Shown: in pieces, positions 16,790 to 25,515 of the stretch
Layout: each line of letters opens with the position of its first letter
Position numbering within the stretch: position 1 is the first letter of the stretch
Assembly (NCBI RefSeq): GCF_900113865.1
Contig: NZ_FOQY01000001.1
Coordinates: forward strand, 318,877 to 382,876
Direction: 5' to 3'
DNA length: 64,000 nt
DNA from: Streptosporangium canum
GTDB taxonomy: Bacteria > Actinomycetota > Actinomycetes > Streptosporangiales > Streptosporangiaceae
Notes under the pieces: generated by a model
The model's input: only the letters and a program-made list of their open reading frames with translations
Told to the model about the DNA's origin: nothing
Database searches by the model: none
Position numbers and translations under genes: made by a program

Positions 16790-17830
16790 TCAGATCAGAT
16801 CCCAGGTGAGCGGAGTGCCCCGCGGGGTGTCACGGTGAAAGGTCCGGCCGGCGACCGTCGTGATCGCGTCCGGTGGGAGCCCCCCGGCGGGGCGGATCGA
16901 GCGGACGTTGCTCTCCGACACCGCGTCACCGGCACGGACGTCGGCCACGACGTACAGGGACCGGCGGAAGCGCATCCCCTCGTCCTCCGCGGAGACGGGG
17001 CGGACCACGGCGCTGCCGAGCGCCTGCCACGCGCGGTCGCTCTCGACGACGAGCGCCGACAGCTCGTCCGGCTCCAGCGAGAACGCCGCGTCGACGCCCC
17101 CGCCCGCCCTGTCGAGGGTCACGTGCTTCTCGATCACGCATGCGCCGAGCGCCACCGCGGCCACCGCGGCGCCGATGCCCGGGGTGTGGTCCGACAGCCC
17201 GACCGGCAGCCCGAAAGCCTCCGCCAGCACGGGAAGCCTGCGCAGGTTGCTGTCGGAGACCGCCGCGGGATAGGCCGCCGTACAGCCCAGCAGGATCAGG
17301 TGCTCGCAGCCGGCCCCCCTGGCCGCCTGAACCGCCGCGTCCATCTCCCCCAGGCTCGCCATCCCGGTCGAGATGATCAGTGGCCTGCCGGTCCGCGCGA
17401 CGCGGCGGATCAGCGGCAGGTCCACGATCTCCGATGACGCGATCTTGTAGGCGGGCGCCCCCAGGCTCTCCAGCAGGTCCACGGCCGTCGGGTCGAAGGG
17501 GCTGGAGAAGACGGTCAGCCCCGCCGACCGGGCCCGCTCGAAGATCGGCTCATGCCACTCCCAGGGCGTGTGCGCGCGTTCGTAGAGGTCGTAGAGGCGC
17601 TGGCCGCCCCACAGGTCGTGCCCTTCGGACAGCCGGAACGACGGCCCGTCCGCGTCGATGGTGATCGTGTCCGCGCGGTAGGTCTGGAGTTTGAGCGCGT
17701 GCGCCCCCGACGCCGCCACCGCATCGACGATCTTCATCGCCCTGGCGAGGTCCCCGTCGTGGTTACCGGACATCTCCGCGATGACGTACGGCGGGGCATC
17801 GGCGCCGACGGGCCGCCCATTAATGATCAT
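16790..17830 (-). CDS. pseI: Pseudaminic acid synthase
   Basis: A 346-aa NeuB-family enzyme that condenses the 6-deoxy-2,4-diacetamido sugar with phosphoenolpyruvate to make the nine-carbon acid. IAEMSGNHDGDLARAMKIVDA marks it as the PseI branch rather than sialate synthase. KLQTYRADT, SSPFDPTAVDLLESLG, STGMASLGEMDAA, SDHTPG and EKHVTLDR are the conserved barrel residues. A C-terminal SAF domain covers about residues 285-346 (RRSLYVVADVRAGDAV). The ATG at 17830 has GGAG 5 nt before it, and the start overlaps the upstream GT2 gene by 11 bp. It needs PseB, C, H and G, all present in this locus. Confidence 0.92.
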   Translation of the reverse strand: MIINGRPVGADAPPYVIAEMSGNHDGDLARAMKIVDAVAASGAHALKLQTYRADTITIDADGPSFRLSEGHDLWGGQRLYDLYERAHTPWEWHEPIFERARSAGLTVFSSPFDPTAVDLLESLGAPAYKIASSEIVDLPLIRRVARTGRPLIISTGMASLGEMDAAVQAARGAGCEHLILLGCTAAYPAAVSDSNLRRLPVLAEAFGLPVGLSDHTPGIGAAVAAVALGACVIEKHVTLDRAGGGVDAAFSLEPDELSALVVESDRAWQALGSAVVRPVSAEDEGMRFRRSLYVVADVRAGDAVSESNVRSIRPAGGLPPDAITTVAGRTFHRDTPRGTPLTWDLI

Positions 17831-19670
17831 CTTCACTCCGTTGGACTCTCAGCGCCATGTTTCCGCGCGATGTGCGCGCCATCTGCGTCTCCCACCCGTC
17901 CAGCTCCCACCCGGGGAGCTCGTGGAGGGCCACGGGCATCCGCAGCGGCCTGCCGTCGGCCATCCCGGACAGGTACATGTTCCAGACGGCCGTCTCCCCC
18001 TCGGCCCGCAGGTCCTCGACGGGCACGTCCACGACGAACTCCCGCCGGCCGTCCCGCGCCGGGACGGTCGTGACGGGGTAGGACCGCTCGGGACCGTCCG
18101 GGACGCCCATCACCAGGGTGAGGCCCGCGGCGCCCTCCTGCTCGGCGTGCCATCCGAGGATCCGCAGCCGGCCCTCGGACGCCTCGCATCCGGTCACCGC
18201 CGCCCGCGGGCGCTTGACGGTGATGACGGCGAACCCCTTGTCGTCCACGAGCGGCTGGATCCACATCCCGTCATCCGTCTCACCGGGACCGAGCGCCGGG
18301 GTGTTCCCCCTCAGCCGCGCCTCCCGGACGATGCCGTCCACGGTGAGCCTGACCCACACCTCCCACTTGGCGGCCCGTCCGGGAAGCGTGCCGGGATCGC
18401 AGACGAAGCCGAACCCCAGGTCGTAGCGTTCCACGGGCAGCTCCAGCACCGTGCCGGTCGCGCGCTCGCGCAGCCACAGGCTGATCGCGCAGGACGGAGC
18501 CGTCCCGACCATGACGCCCGGCAGGCGCACCCTGCCCTCGCCGTGCAGCCGGCCCTCACGCCACTCCCAGCCTTCCAGCCGGCCGGCCATCGTGAGCTCC
18601 CGCGAGACGTCGAAGACCCAGCGGGGGATCCCGTAGCCGCGCCGGAAGGGATAGTCGGCATACCATTTGCGCCGCGACAGCAGGCCCCGCCGCAGGCGGG
18701 CCTCGTCCATGCTCTCCCGCTCGAACCGGACCGCCTCGGCCAGCTCCGCGACCATGCGCCGGTGCATCAGCTGGAGCTGCAACCTGCGGATCGCGGGCAG
18801 CTCCAGATACGACCTCCGGTTCACCGTGTCGAGGTAGGAGCAGGCGGCGTCCAGCAGGAGATCGGGCTCGACGCCCGCCGCCAGCGCCTCGACCGCCACC
18901 CGCAGGTCGTTGTGGAGGGTGTCGCGCTCGTAGACGCGGCGCAGCCCGGGGGCGTGCTCCTCCAGGAACCTCGCGGTCTCCGCGACGGAGATCACGAGAT
19001 CGGTGACGTTCTCGGCGCGGAAGCGGCGCTCGGTGATGGACCCCTCACGCAGGCGCCAGACGTAGACGACCTCGGAGAGCACGTCCACGGCCCGCGCGCG
19101 CACGTGGGCGGGAAGGGTCACCGGCATGTCCTCGTACAGCCGGGCGGGGAACTCCATGCTCAGGTCGTCCCAGAACGAGCGCCGGAAGACCTTGTTCCAC
19201 ACCGACCGGTCGAACAGCAGGTGCACGTTCCGGGTGATGTGCGTGCCCACCTGGGTCTTCCTGAAGGCGTTGCGGTGCGCCCAGGACTGCACCAGCCCCT
19301 CGGAGGTGAGCCGCTGCACGTTGCCCGACGCGAGGTCGGACCCGCTCCGCTCCAGGGAGTCCACCAGCAGCTCGTAGGCGCGCGGGGGGACGATGTCGTC
19401 GCTGTCGGCGAAGGCCAGGTAGCGGCCCGACGCGTGCGTCACACCGGTGTTCCTCGCCGGGCCGAGGCCCTGGTTCTCCTGGACCACCACCCGGAAGCGC
19501 GGGTCTCGTGACGCGTACTCCTTGGCGATGACCGCACTGGCGTCCATCGATCCGTCATCCACGCAGATGACCTCAAGGTCGCCGAGCGTCTGGCCCTGGA
19601 TCGAGGCCAGGCAGGCGTCGAAATACCGTTCGACGTTGTAGTACGGAACAACCACGCTGAGTCGTGGCAT
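17820..19670 (-). CDS. Family 2 glycosyltransferase with C-terminal beta-rich region
   Basis: A 616-aa protein. The N-terminal GT-A domain (PRLSVVVPYYNVERYFDACLAS, CVDDGSMDASAVIAKEYA, FADSDDIVP) is very similar to the GT2 half of the TagF-like protein at 12744-16265. Here the protein ends after the beta-rich segments and has no glycerophosphotransferase domain. It is probably the enzyme that adds a sugar or nonulosonate to the growing polymer. ATG at 19670 with AGGGGGTGA before it. It overlaps pseI by 11 bp downstream and lies 25 bp after the methyltransferase-like gene, so all belong to one leftward operon. Confidence 0.85.
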   Translation of the reverse strand: MPRLSVVVPYYNVERYFDACLASIQGQTLGDLEVICVDDGSMDASAVIAKEYASRDPRFRVVVQENQGLGPARNTGVTHASGRYLAFADSDDIVPPRAYELLVDSLERSGSDLASGNVQRLTSEGLVQSWAHRNAFRKTQVGTHITRNVHLLFDRSVWNKVFRRSFWDDLSMEFPARLYEDMPVTLPAHVRARAVDVLSEVVYVWRLREGSITERRFRAENVTDLVISVAETARFLEEHAPGLRRVYERDTLHNDLRVAVEALAAGVEPDLLLDAACSYLDTVNRRSYLELPAIRRLQLQLMHRRMVAELAEAVRFERESMDEARLRRGLLSRRKWYADYPFRRGYGIPRWVFDVSRELTMAGRLEGWEWREGRLHGEGRVRLPGVMVGTAPSCAISLWLRERATGTVLELPVERYDLGFGFVCDPGTLPGRAAKWEVWVRLTVDGIVREARLRGNTPALGPGETDDGMWIQPLVDDKGFAVITVKRPRAAVTGCEASEGRLRILGWHAEQEGAAGLTLVMGVPDGPERSYPVTTVPARDGRREFVVDVPVEDLRAEGETAVWNMYLSGMADGRPLRMPVALHELPGWELDGWETQMARTSRGNMALRVQRSEDDH

Positions 19671-19695
19671 ACGGATCACCCCCTGAGATGTCGAA

Positions 19696-21735
19696 CTAAC
19701 GTGCGGCGCTTCCATCCGAGCCGGTCCCGAACATCCGCCGTACCGGCCGGAGAGCCGACGCCGGAGCCGTGATCATGCGCCCCAGCCGGGAGCCCTCCGG
19801 GGGCCGGGGCCTCTCGTCGCGCCGCTGTGCCTGCTTGGCGGCACGGACGGCCTTCGCCAGCTTGGCCTCGGAGGTCTCCAGGTCGCGCTCAAGCATCGTG
19901 ATCTTCTGCTGGGCCTCCTCCAGCCGCGCCCGGAGCCGCCCCCGGGCGGCGTACAGCTCCCGGTAGCTCTCCCGCCACTCCCCCGGCCCGCCCGCGCTCC
20001 CGTGCCGTGCCGGCCCGGCCCGGCCCGGCACGTCCGCGCGCGGACCGTCCTCATCCCACGCGTTCCCGGCCGACCCGTCCTCACCCGGCGCACTCCAGAC
20101 CCGCACGTCGCCGTACGGCGCCTTCCCGCCCGGCACGTTCCCGGCCTGCGTCTCGCCGTACGGCACAGTCCCGGCGTGCGTCTCGCCGTACGGGATGGCC
20201 TCGGCCCGGTCGGCGGCCTCGCCGTGCGGCGCGCCTCCCTCCGGCGCGTCCCCGCGCGGGCCGCCGTCGCCGGGCACCCCGTCCCGGGCGCCGTCCTCCA
20301 GGACGGCGTCCAGGTCGGCGCCGATCTCCGCGTCCAGCTCGGCGCCCCGCCGTACGGTCTGCCGGTCGGCCGTGCCGCCCGCCATCGCCAGCAGCGTCAG
20401 CGTCAGCCGGTCGGCCCCGACCTGCCAGGACCACGGATGCCACTGACCCGAATCCAGCAGGCGCACGGCGAAGTGACGCAGGATCCGGGCCAGGGCCACG
20501 TCGAGGTCGAGCTCACCGGGGAGCTGCCAGCTCGCGTCGAGCATCGCGAACCCGGTGCCGTCGAAGACCACGTTGTCGGCCGCGGCGAAGGCCGTCGACG
20601 CGGGCACCCGCCCGTCGGCGCCGTGCCCCTCCACCCACCGCCCGAAGAGGCCGAGAAGCTCACGGATCGCGACGACGTCATTGCGCGCGCAGGCCGCCAT
20701 GAGGATCTCGGCCAGGAAACGGCCCTCGGGGACCGGCCCGTCGAGCAGCTCGGGCGTCCGTGTCACCCGTCCTGACACGCGCAGCGTCCGGTCCCCGCGC
20801 GCCCTGCGGGCCCACCCGCCCCGCGCCGCCGGAGCCAGCTCGCAGGAGAGCCGCCAGTAGGGAGCGGCGTCGGCGTCGGCGGTCAGCGCCACCGGCGAGG
20901 TCACGGGGCGGCCGTCGGCGGCATGCGCCATGACCACCCAGCGCGTCGCGACCCTGGCCCCGAGCCCGCCGGCTATCGCCATGCGCCCGAGATGCCGGGC
21001 GTCGTAGCCCGCCGCGGGCGTGCCGAAGACCCCGACACAGGCGGCCACGGCGAGGGCCGTCGGCGCCGAGGCCGCCTCCAGGACCGAGACGTCCAGCAGC
21101 AGGTGCGGCCCGGCCGCATGGCCGTACGCCGCGTAGCTCCTGCCCACCGTGAGGCCGGAGCCGTTCAGCAGGTCCGTGAGCCGCTCCAGGTTCACCGGCC
21201 GGGACTGGTCCAGCTCCACGGCGGCCCAGTCGTCGTCCGGGCGCTGATGGACCTCCGTGGGATCTCCGGCGAACCGGTGGACGCCCAGTGGGTTCTCCAC
21301 CCCCAGCACGAGCGTTCCGCCGGGGGCGAGCATCGCGGTGAGCCGTCCCAGCGACTCCGCCCAGGAGCCGGCCGCGTGGTCGGAGGAGGTGAGGCGCTCG
21401 ACCCCGTCGAGAGCGATCACCACGTCGAACGCCTCGGGGAACGCCGCCTTCTCCAGGCTGCCGCAGTAGACCGTGGCCTCGTGGTGCTCCGCCAGGCGGC
21501 AGGCGTCGGAGTGGGAGCGCAGCAGCACGCTCAGCTCGCCCGCCCCGGCGGCCGCCGCGTCGAGGAGCTCGGCGGGGTGCGGCCCCGCCACCAGGACCCG
21601 GCCGCCGGTGAGAAGGGGGCGCAACAGCTCGCCGAGCACCCCGGCTCCGGGAGATCCGCCCGGTCCGTCGTCGGACCACTCAAGCATCTCTCCCCCCAGG
21701 AGACGTATTCGGGCCGCCGCGTCGTCACAGATCAT
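19696..21735 (-). CDS. Methyltransferase-like protein with coiled-coil C-terminus
   Basis: A 679-aa protein. Residues 35-160 look like a Rossmann SAM-methyltransferase fold (LLTGGRVLVAGPHPAELLDAA, EAFDVVIALDGVERL, LAPGGTLVLGVENPLGVHRF). The middle third (residues 200-450) has no family I recognise. Then comes an Ala/Gly/Asp-rich stretch with in-frame repeats (GETHAGTVPYGETQAGNVPGG). A coiled coil follows near residues 590-645 (ELYAARGRLRARLEEAQQKI) with a basic end. Its place between glycosyltransferase genes suggests modification or length control of the polymer, as in O-antigen chain-length methyltransferase/coiled-coil proteins. That is inference. Overlaps the upstream gene by 11 bp. Confidence 0.65.
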   Translation of the reverse strand: MICDDAAARIRLLGGEMLEWSDDGPGGSPGAGVLGELLRPLLTGGRVLVAGPHPAELLDAAAAGAGELSVLLRSHSDACRLAEHHEATVYCGSLEKAAFPEAFDVVIALDGVERLTSSDHAAGSWAESLGRLTAMLAPGGTLVLGVENPLGVHRFAGDPTEVHQRPDDDWAAVELDQSRPVNLERLTDLLNGSGLTVGRSYAAYGHAAGPHLLLDVSVLEAASAPTALAVAACVGVFGTPAAGYDARHLGRMAIAGGLGARVATRWVVMAHAADGRPVTSPVALTADADAAPYWRLSCELAPAARGGWARRARGDRTLRVSGRVTRTPELLDGPVPEGRFLAEILMAACARNDVVAIRELLGLFGRWVEGHGADGRVPASTAFAAADNVVFDGTGFAMLDASWQLPGELDLDVALARILRHFAVRLLDSGQWHPWSWQVGADRLTLTLLAMAGGTADRQTVRRGAELDAEIGADLDAVLEDGARDGVPGDGGPRGDAPEGGAPHGEAADRAEAIPYGETHAGTVPYGETQAGNVPGGKAPYGDVRVWSAPGEDGSAGNAWDEDGPRADVPGRAGPARHGSAGGPGEWRESYRELYAARGRLRARLEEAQQKITMLERDLETSEAKLAKAVRAAKQAQRRDERPRPPEGSRLGRMITAPASALRPVRRMFGTGSDGSAAR
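20131..20190 (-). repeat. Two 30-bp repeats inside the methyltransferase-like gene
   Basis: Units 20131-20160 and 20161-20190 differ at three of 30 positions and encode the repeated decapeptide around PYGETxAGxV. Weaker, related copies lie on both sides. The region is the disordered linker before the coiled coil. Confidence 0.7.
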
Positions 21736-22558
21736 TGGTCTCCCCCGACCATCCGAAAACGGTTCTGATCTCCTCGGGGGACACCCGGTACCTGACCCCC
21801 AGCTCCTCTGCCGCGATCTGCCGCGCGGTGACGAGATCGACCTCCGCGCCGTGCAGCTCCGGCCACAGCCGCCGGACGCGGGCGACCCCGCCGTGCATCG
21901 GGTCCTCCTCCGCCAGGACCATGGGATCGCCGTAGACGGCGGGTTCGCATCCGGCCGCGATGCCGTGGAAGACGGCGGTGCTCAACCGGTTGGACGCCAC
22001 CCGCCGGTGACGGCGGAGCTCGGCGAGCTGCCTGTGCGGGAAGCGCGGATCGGTCCCCTTCTTCATCCAGCCCCGGGCTCCGTGGCTGATCACCCGGAAG
22101 CCGGCGTCCTCGTAGACGCTCCGGATCTCGGGCTCGCCGAACTCCAGCCAGTAGAGGCAGACGGTGACCGGCCCCCGCTCGACCTCGCGGATCTCGTCGA
22201 TCAGCCGCCGGTGGTCGCCGTCCACGTGCTGGCGCTCCCAGCCGTGGAAGGGGTACCAGATCGTGCCCTCCCGCTCCGGCTCCGGCACGGCGGGGGGCTC
22301 CATCTGCGTCAGGTAGAGCCACGGGGCGCCGATCGGGTAGTAGTCGCGGCGCCCGCGCGCCCAGCCCCGGCGGCGCATCGTGTCCGTCCAGACGAACTTC
22401 GGCGTCGCCGGGACGTATTTCTCGCGGGGGCCGAACCCGTCCAGGGCGTTCCATCCATGCTGGAGGTAGCCGTTGATACGCGGCGGCCTCCGCCGGTCCA
22501 GCCCGCAGTACCGGGCGAAGATGTGGGCATGCCCGTAGAAGTGATTCGTGTGGTGCAT
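21725..22558 (-). CDS. Unassigned protein, possible GT-B glycosyltransferase
   Basis: A 277-aa protein I cannot place in a family with certainty. It opens with HHTNHFYGHAHIFARYCGL and has PRINGYLQHGWNALDGF. The C-terminal half (FPHRQLAELRRHRRVASN followed by STAVFHGIAAGCEPAVYGDPM) resembles the donor half of GT-B capsule enzymes, where a His and a Gly-rich loop hold the nucleotide sugar. It lies between pseC and the methyltransferase-like gene, so a nonulosonate transferase role is attractive but unproven. The ATG at 22558 (GGAG 7 nt before it) is chosen. The upstream extension, read through the end of pseC, is rejected. Confidence 0.55.
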   Translation of the reverse strand: MHHTNHFYGHAHIFARYCGLDRRRPPRINGYLQHGWNALDGFGPREKYVPATPKFVWTDTMRRRGWARGRRDYYPIGAPWLYLTQMEPPAVPEPEREGTIWYPFHGWERQHVDGDHRRLIDEIREVERGPVTVCLYWLEFGEPEIRSVYEDAGFRVISHGARGWMKKGTDPRFPHRQLAELRRHRRVASNRLSTAVFHGIAAGCEPAVYGDPMVLAEEDPMHGGVARVRRLWPELHGAEVDLVTARQIAAEELGVRYRVSPEEIRTVFGWSGETNDL

Positions 22559-22569
22559 CGTTTCTCCGC

Positions 22570-23694
22570 TCAGCCGAGAATGGCGTGGAGAGCTTCGATG
22601 ACCCGGTCCTGGTCCGAGTCGGTGAGATCGGGGAACAGGGGCAGCGACAGTTGCCGCGCGTAGAACTCCTCGGCCACGGGGCACATGCCGCGCCGGTAGC
22701 CCATGTCCGCGAAGACGGGGTGCCGGTAGGCGGGCAGGTAGTTCACCTGGACCCCGATGCCCGCCTGCCGCATCCGCTCGTAGACCTCGCGCCGCCGCCC
22801 GTCGAGGACCCCCACGGCGTACAGGTGCCAGGCGGGGTCCACGTGGGGGCGCCGGGCGGGCAGCCGCAGGCCGGCCAGGCCGGAGAGGGCCTCGTTGTAG
22901 CGCGCGACGAGCCGGGCCCGGCGCGCCTTGAACTCGCCCAGCCGCCGCACCTGGCTGATGCCGAGGGCGCAGAGCACGTCGGGCAGACGGTAGTTCAGGC
23001 CGAACGCGTGGACCTCCTGGTGCCAGCCGCCCTCATCCGGCTCGCGCTGCTCGGCCGGGTCCTTGACCAGCCCGTGGTTTCTGAATCTCCGGGCACGCCG
23101 GAGAAGCTCCTCGTCGGCCGTGGCGACGGCGCCGCCCTCGGCCGTCGTGATCGTCTTGGTCGGGAAGAAGGAGAAGGTCGTCAGGTCCGCGAGCGCGCCG
23201 ACCGGCCGGCCGCGGTAGCGCGACCCGACGGAATGGGCCGCGTCGCCCACGACCACGGCCCCGGCGCGGGCGGCGATCTCGCGCAGCGCGTCGTACTCGG
23301 CCGGGTGGCCGGCGTAGTCGACGGCGGCGACGGCTCGCGTGCGCGGACCGGTCACCGCCTCCACGGCCGCCGGGTCGAGATTGGCGGTGTCCCGCTCGAC
23401 GTCGGCGAAGACGACACGGGCGCCGAGCATCGCGGCCGTGGCCGCGGTGGCGACGAAGGTGATCGGCGAGGTGACCACCTCGTCCCCCGGGCCGATCCCG
23501 GCCGCCGCGTAGGCCGTGTGCAACGCCGCGGTGCCCGAGGTCACGGACACGCACGGCACTCCGCCGGTCCAGGCCGCGAGCTCCGCCTCGAACGCGCCGA
23601 CGGCCGGGCCGGTGGTCAGCCAGTCTCCGGTCAGGACGCCCAGGACGCCTTCGACATCGCGCTCGTCGATCGACTGCCTGCCGTACGGAAGCAT
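22570..23694 (-). CDS. pseC: UDP-4-amino-4,6-dideoxy-N-acetyl-altrosamine transaminase
   Basis: A 374-aa DegT/DnrJ/EryC1 aminotransferase, second step of pseudaminate synthesis. The PLP-binding Lys is K180 in FFPTKTITTAEGG. VTSGTAALHTAYAAAGIGPGDEV, GDAAHSVGSRYRG and NYRLPDVLCALG are the other cofactor and dimer motifs. The product goes to PseH for N-acetylation. The ATG at 23694 shares one base with the TGA of pseB (TGATG), so the two are coupled. Legionaminate transaminases belong to the same fold, but the direct pairing with an inverting PseB-type dehydratase favours PseC. Confidence 0.9.
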   Translation of the reverse strand: MLPYGRQSIDERDVEGVLGVLTGDWLTTGPAVGAFEAELAAWTGGVPCVSVTSGTAALHTAYAAAGIGPGDEVVTSPITFVATAATAAMLGARVVFADVERDTANLDPAAVEAVTGPRTRAVAAVDYAGHPAEYDALREIAARAGAVVVGDAAHSVGSRYRGRPVGALADLTTFSFFPTKTITTAEGGAVATADEELLRRARRFRNHGLVKDPAEQREPDEGGWHQEVHAFGLNYRLPDVLCALGISQVRRLGEFKARRARLVARYNEALSGLAGLRLPARRPHVDPAWHLYAVGVLDGRRREVYERMRQAGIGVQVNYLPAYRHPVFADMGYRRGMCPVAEEFYARQLSLPLFPDLTDSDQDRVIEALHAILG

Positions 23695-24677
23695 CAGATC
23701 CTCACCGCGAGCAGCTCGCGGATGCCCTCGACCGACAGCCACTGGTCGTTGCCGTCGGAGCGGTAGGAGAACCCCTCGGGGACGTTCTGGCCGCCGGGCG
23801 GAGGGACGTATCCCCAGGTCGCGATGGTGGGCTGGACCACGTAGCGGGCGGCGAGCCGGATCGTCCTGCGGCTGTCGTCGGCGGCGATCATCTCTTCGTG
23901 GAGCTTCTCCCCCGGGCGGATGCCGACCTCGTGCATCGAGGCGCCCGGCGCGACGGCCTCGGCCAGGTCCATGATCCGCATGCTGGGGATGCGCGGGACG
24001 TAGAGCTCGCCGCCCTGCATCAGGTCGAAGGAGTCGACCACGAACCGGACGGCCTGGTCCAGGGTGATCCAGAAGCGGGTCATCCGCTTGTCGGTGATCG
24101 GCAGGCTCTTGTCCTCGGCCGCCAGTTTCTGGAAGTAGGGGATCACCGAGCCTCGGCTGCCCATCACGTTGCCGTACCTGACCACGGCGAACCGGGTCAC
24201 ATGGTGTGAAGCGTAGTGATTGGCCGACACCAGCAGTTTGTCCGCTACCAGCTTGGTCGCCCCATAAAGATTGATAGGGCTGGAGGCTTTGTCGGTGGAA
24301 AGCGCGATGACTTTCCGGACACCGCAGTCAATGGCCGCCTCAACGACGTTCTGCGAACCACTGACATTCGTCAGGACATATTCGAACGGATTGTATTCGG
24401 CCGTGTCGACCTGCTTGAGCGCGGCCGCGTGCACCACATGGTCGACGCCGTGCATCGCACGGGTCAGGCGGCTACGATCGCGCACGTCGCCGATGAACCA
24501 GCGCAACCTGGAGTCGTCGGCGAACAGCTGCCTGACCTCGTACTGCTTGAGCTCGTCCCGCGAGAAGACGACGACCCGCCGCGGGTCGTGATGGTCGAGC
24601 ACATGCCGGATGAAGGCCTTTCCAAACGACCCCGTCCCCCCGGTGACAAGGATCGACGCCCCTTCAAGCTCCCCCAC
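23694..24677 (-). CDS. pseB: UDP-GlcNAc 4,6-dehydratase (inverting)
   Basis: A 327-aa short-chain dehydrogenase/reductase of the FlaA1/PseB type, first step of the pseudaminate pathway. It has NADP loop VTGGTGSFGKAF near residues 9-20, HAAALKQVDTAEYNP, the catalytic segment STDKASSPINLYGATK, and MTRFWITLDQAV. I prefer the GTG at 24677 because GGGGGG lies 5 nt before it and the protein then begins like other PseB enzymes. An ATG at 24719 would add 14 unrelated residues and would sit on a leader of about 9 nt from the predicted promoter. It heads the leftward operon running to pseI. Confidence 0.92.
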   Translation of the reverse strand: MGELEGASILVTGGTGSFGKAFIRHVLDHHDPRRVVVFSRDELKQYEVRQLFADDSRLRWFIGDVRDRSRLTRAMHGVDHVVHAAALKQVDTAEYNPFEYVLTNVSGSQNVVEAAIDCGVRKVIALSTDKASSPINLYGATKLVADKLLVSANHYASHHVTRFAVVRYGNVMGSRGSVIPYFQKLAAEDKSLPITDKRMTRFWITLDQAVRFVVDSFDLMQGGELYVPRIPSMRIMDLAEAVAPGASMHEVGIRPGEKLHEEMIAADDSRRTIRLAARYVVQPTIATWGYVPPPGGQNVPEGFSYRSDGNDQWLSVEGIRELLAVRI

Positions 24678-24735
24678 GTGAGCCCCCCATACAAGACTTT
24701 CGTAACTTACGGTAGTCATTCAGTGACAAGCTCGT

Positions 24736-24763
24736 AGCATAACGCAGGGTCATCATCACTCAA
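24736..24763 (-). promoter_or_regulatory. Predicted promoter of the pseB operon
   Basis: On the minus strand TTGAGT (24763-24758) and TATGCT (24741-24736) are 16 bp apart, close to the housekeeping consensus. Transcription would start near 24729, about 50 nt before the chosen pseB GTG. The same 103-bp gap must hold the rightward promoter of the cytidylyltransferase gene. Confidence 0.5.
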
Positions 24764-24780
24764 CCGAGTTAGGAAATGTT

Positions 24781-25515
24781 TTGGCCGTTCACATCGCCGG
24801 AGTCATTCAGGCCCGCATGGGCTCCACCCGCCTGCCGGGAAAGGTCCTGCGGACGCTGGGCGGGCGCACCGTCCTCGAACGGGTCGTGCACGCCGTCCCG
24901 CGCGGCGTCCTCGACGATCTCGTGGTGGCCACCACCACCGAGCCCGCCGACGACGCCGTCGTCGCGGAGTGCGAGCGGCTCGGCGTCGCCTGGCACCGCG
25001 GCCCGGTGGACGACGTGCTGACCCGCTTCCTGGGCGTCCTCGACCGGCTGGAGTGCGACGCGGTCATGCGCCTCACCGCCGACTGCCCCCTGCTCGACCC
25101 GGAGATCATCGCGATGGCGGCGGGCATGTGGCGGGCCGCCCCCGGGCTCGACTACCTGAGCACCAGCCCGCAGCCCAGGACCCTGCCCAGGGGGCTGGAC
25201 GTCGAGATCGTCTCCGCGGGGGCGCTCCGGAGCCTCGACGGTACGGCCACCGGCCACCACCGCACCCACGTGACGTCGTACGTCTACACGCACGCGGAGC
25301 GCTTCCGGATCATCGGGCTCACGTTCCCGCCGGGCGACGCCGATCTGCGCGTCACGCTCGACACCGTGGAGGACTGGGAGCTGATCAGGGCCGTCGTCGA
25401 CCACTTCGGGGACGGCCCGGTGCCGCTGCGGACCCTGGTCGGCTGGCTGAGGGAGCGGCCCGAGGTCGTGGCGCTCAACTCCGCCGTGCGGCAGAAGGCC
25501 CTGGAGCTGGCGTGA
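24781..25515 (+). CDS. pseF: SpsF-type cytidylyltransferase, probable CMP-pseudaminate synthetase
   Basis: A 244-aa nucleotidyltransferase. VIQARMGSTRLPGKVLRTLGG is the nucleotide-binding signature of the SpsF/NeuA-like family, and RLTADCPLLDP holds the metal-binding Asp. Then comes HRTHVTSYVYTHAERF. It should activate the nonulosonate to its CMP form before transfer. The family assignment is secure; the substrate is inferred from the neighbouring pse genes. TTG start, supported by AGGA at 24771-24774. Its stop overlaps the GTG of pseG (GTGA). It is divergent from pseB. Confidence 0.82.
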   Translation: MAVHIAGVIQARMGSTRLPGKVLRTLGGRTVLERVVHAVPRGVLDDLVVATTTEPADDAVVAECERLGVAWHRGPVDDVLTRFLGVLDRLECDAVMRLTADCPLLDPEIIAMAAGMWRAAPGLDYLSTSPQPRTLPRGLDVEIVSAGALRSLDGTATGHHRTHVTSYVYTHAERFRIIGLTFPPGDADLRVTLDTVEDWELIRAVVDHFGDGPVPLRTLVGWLRERPEVVALNSAVRQKALELA

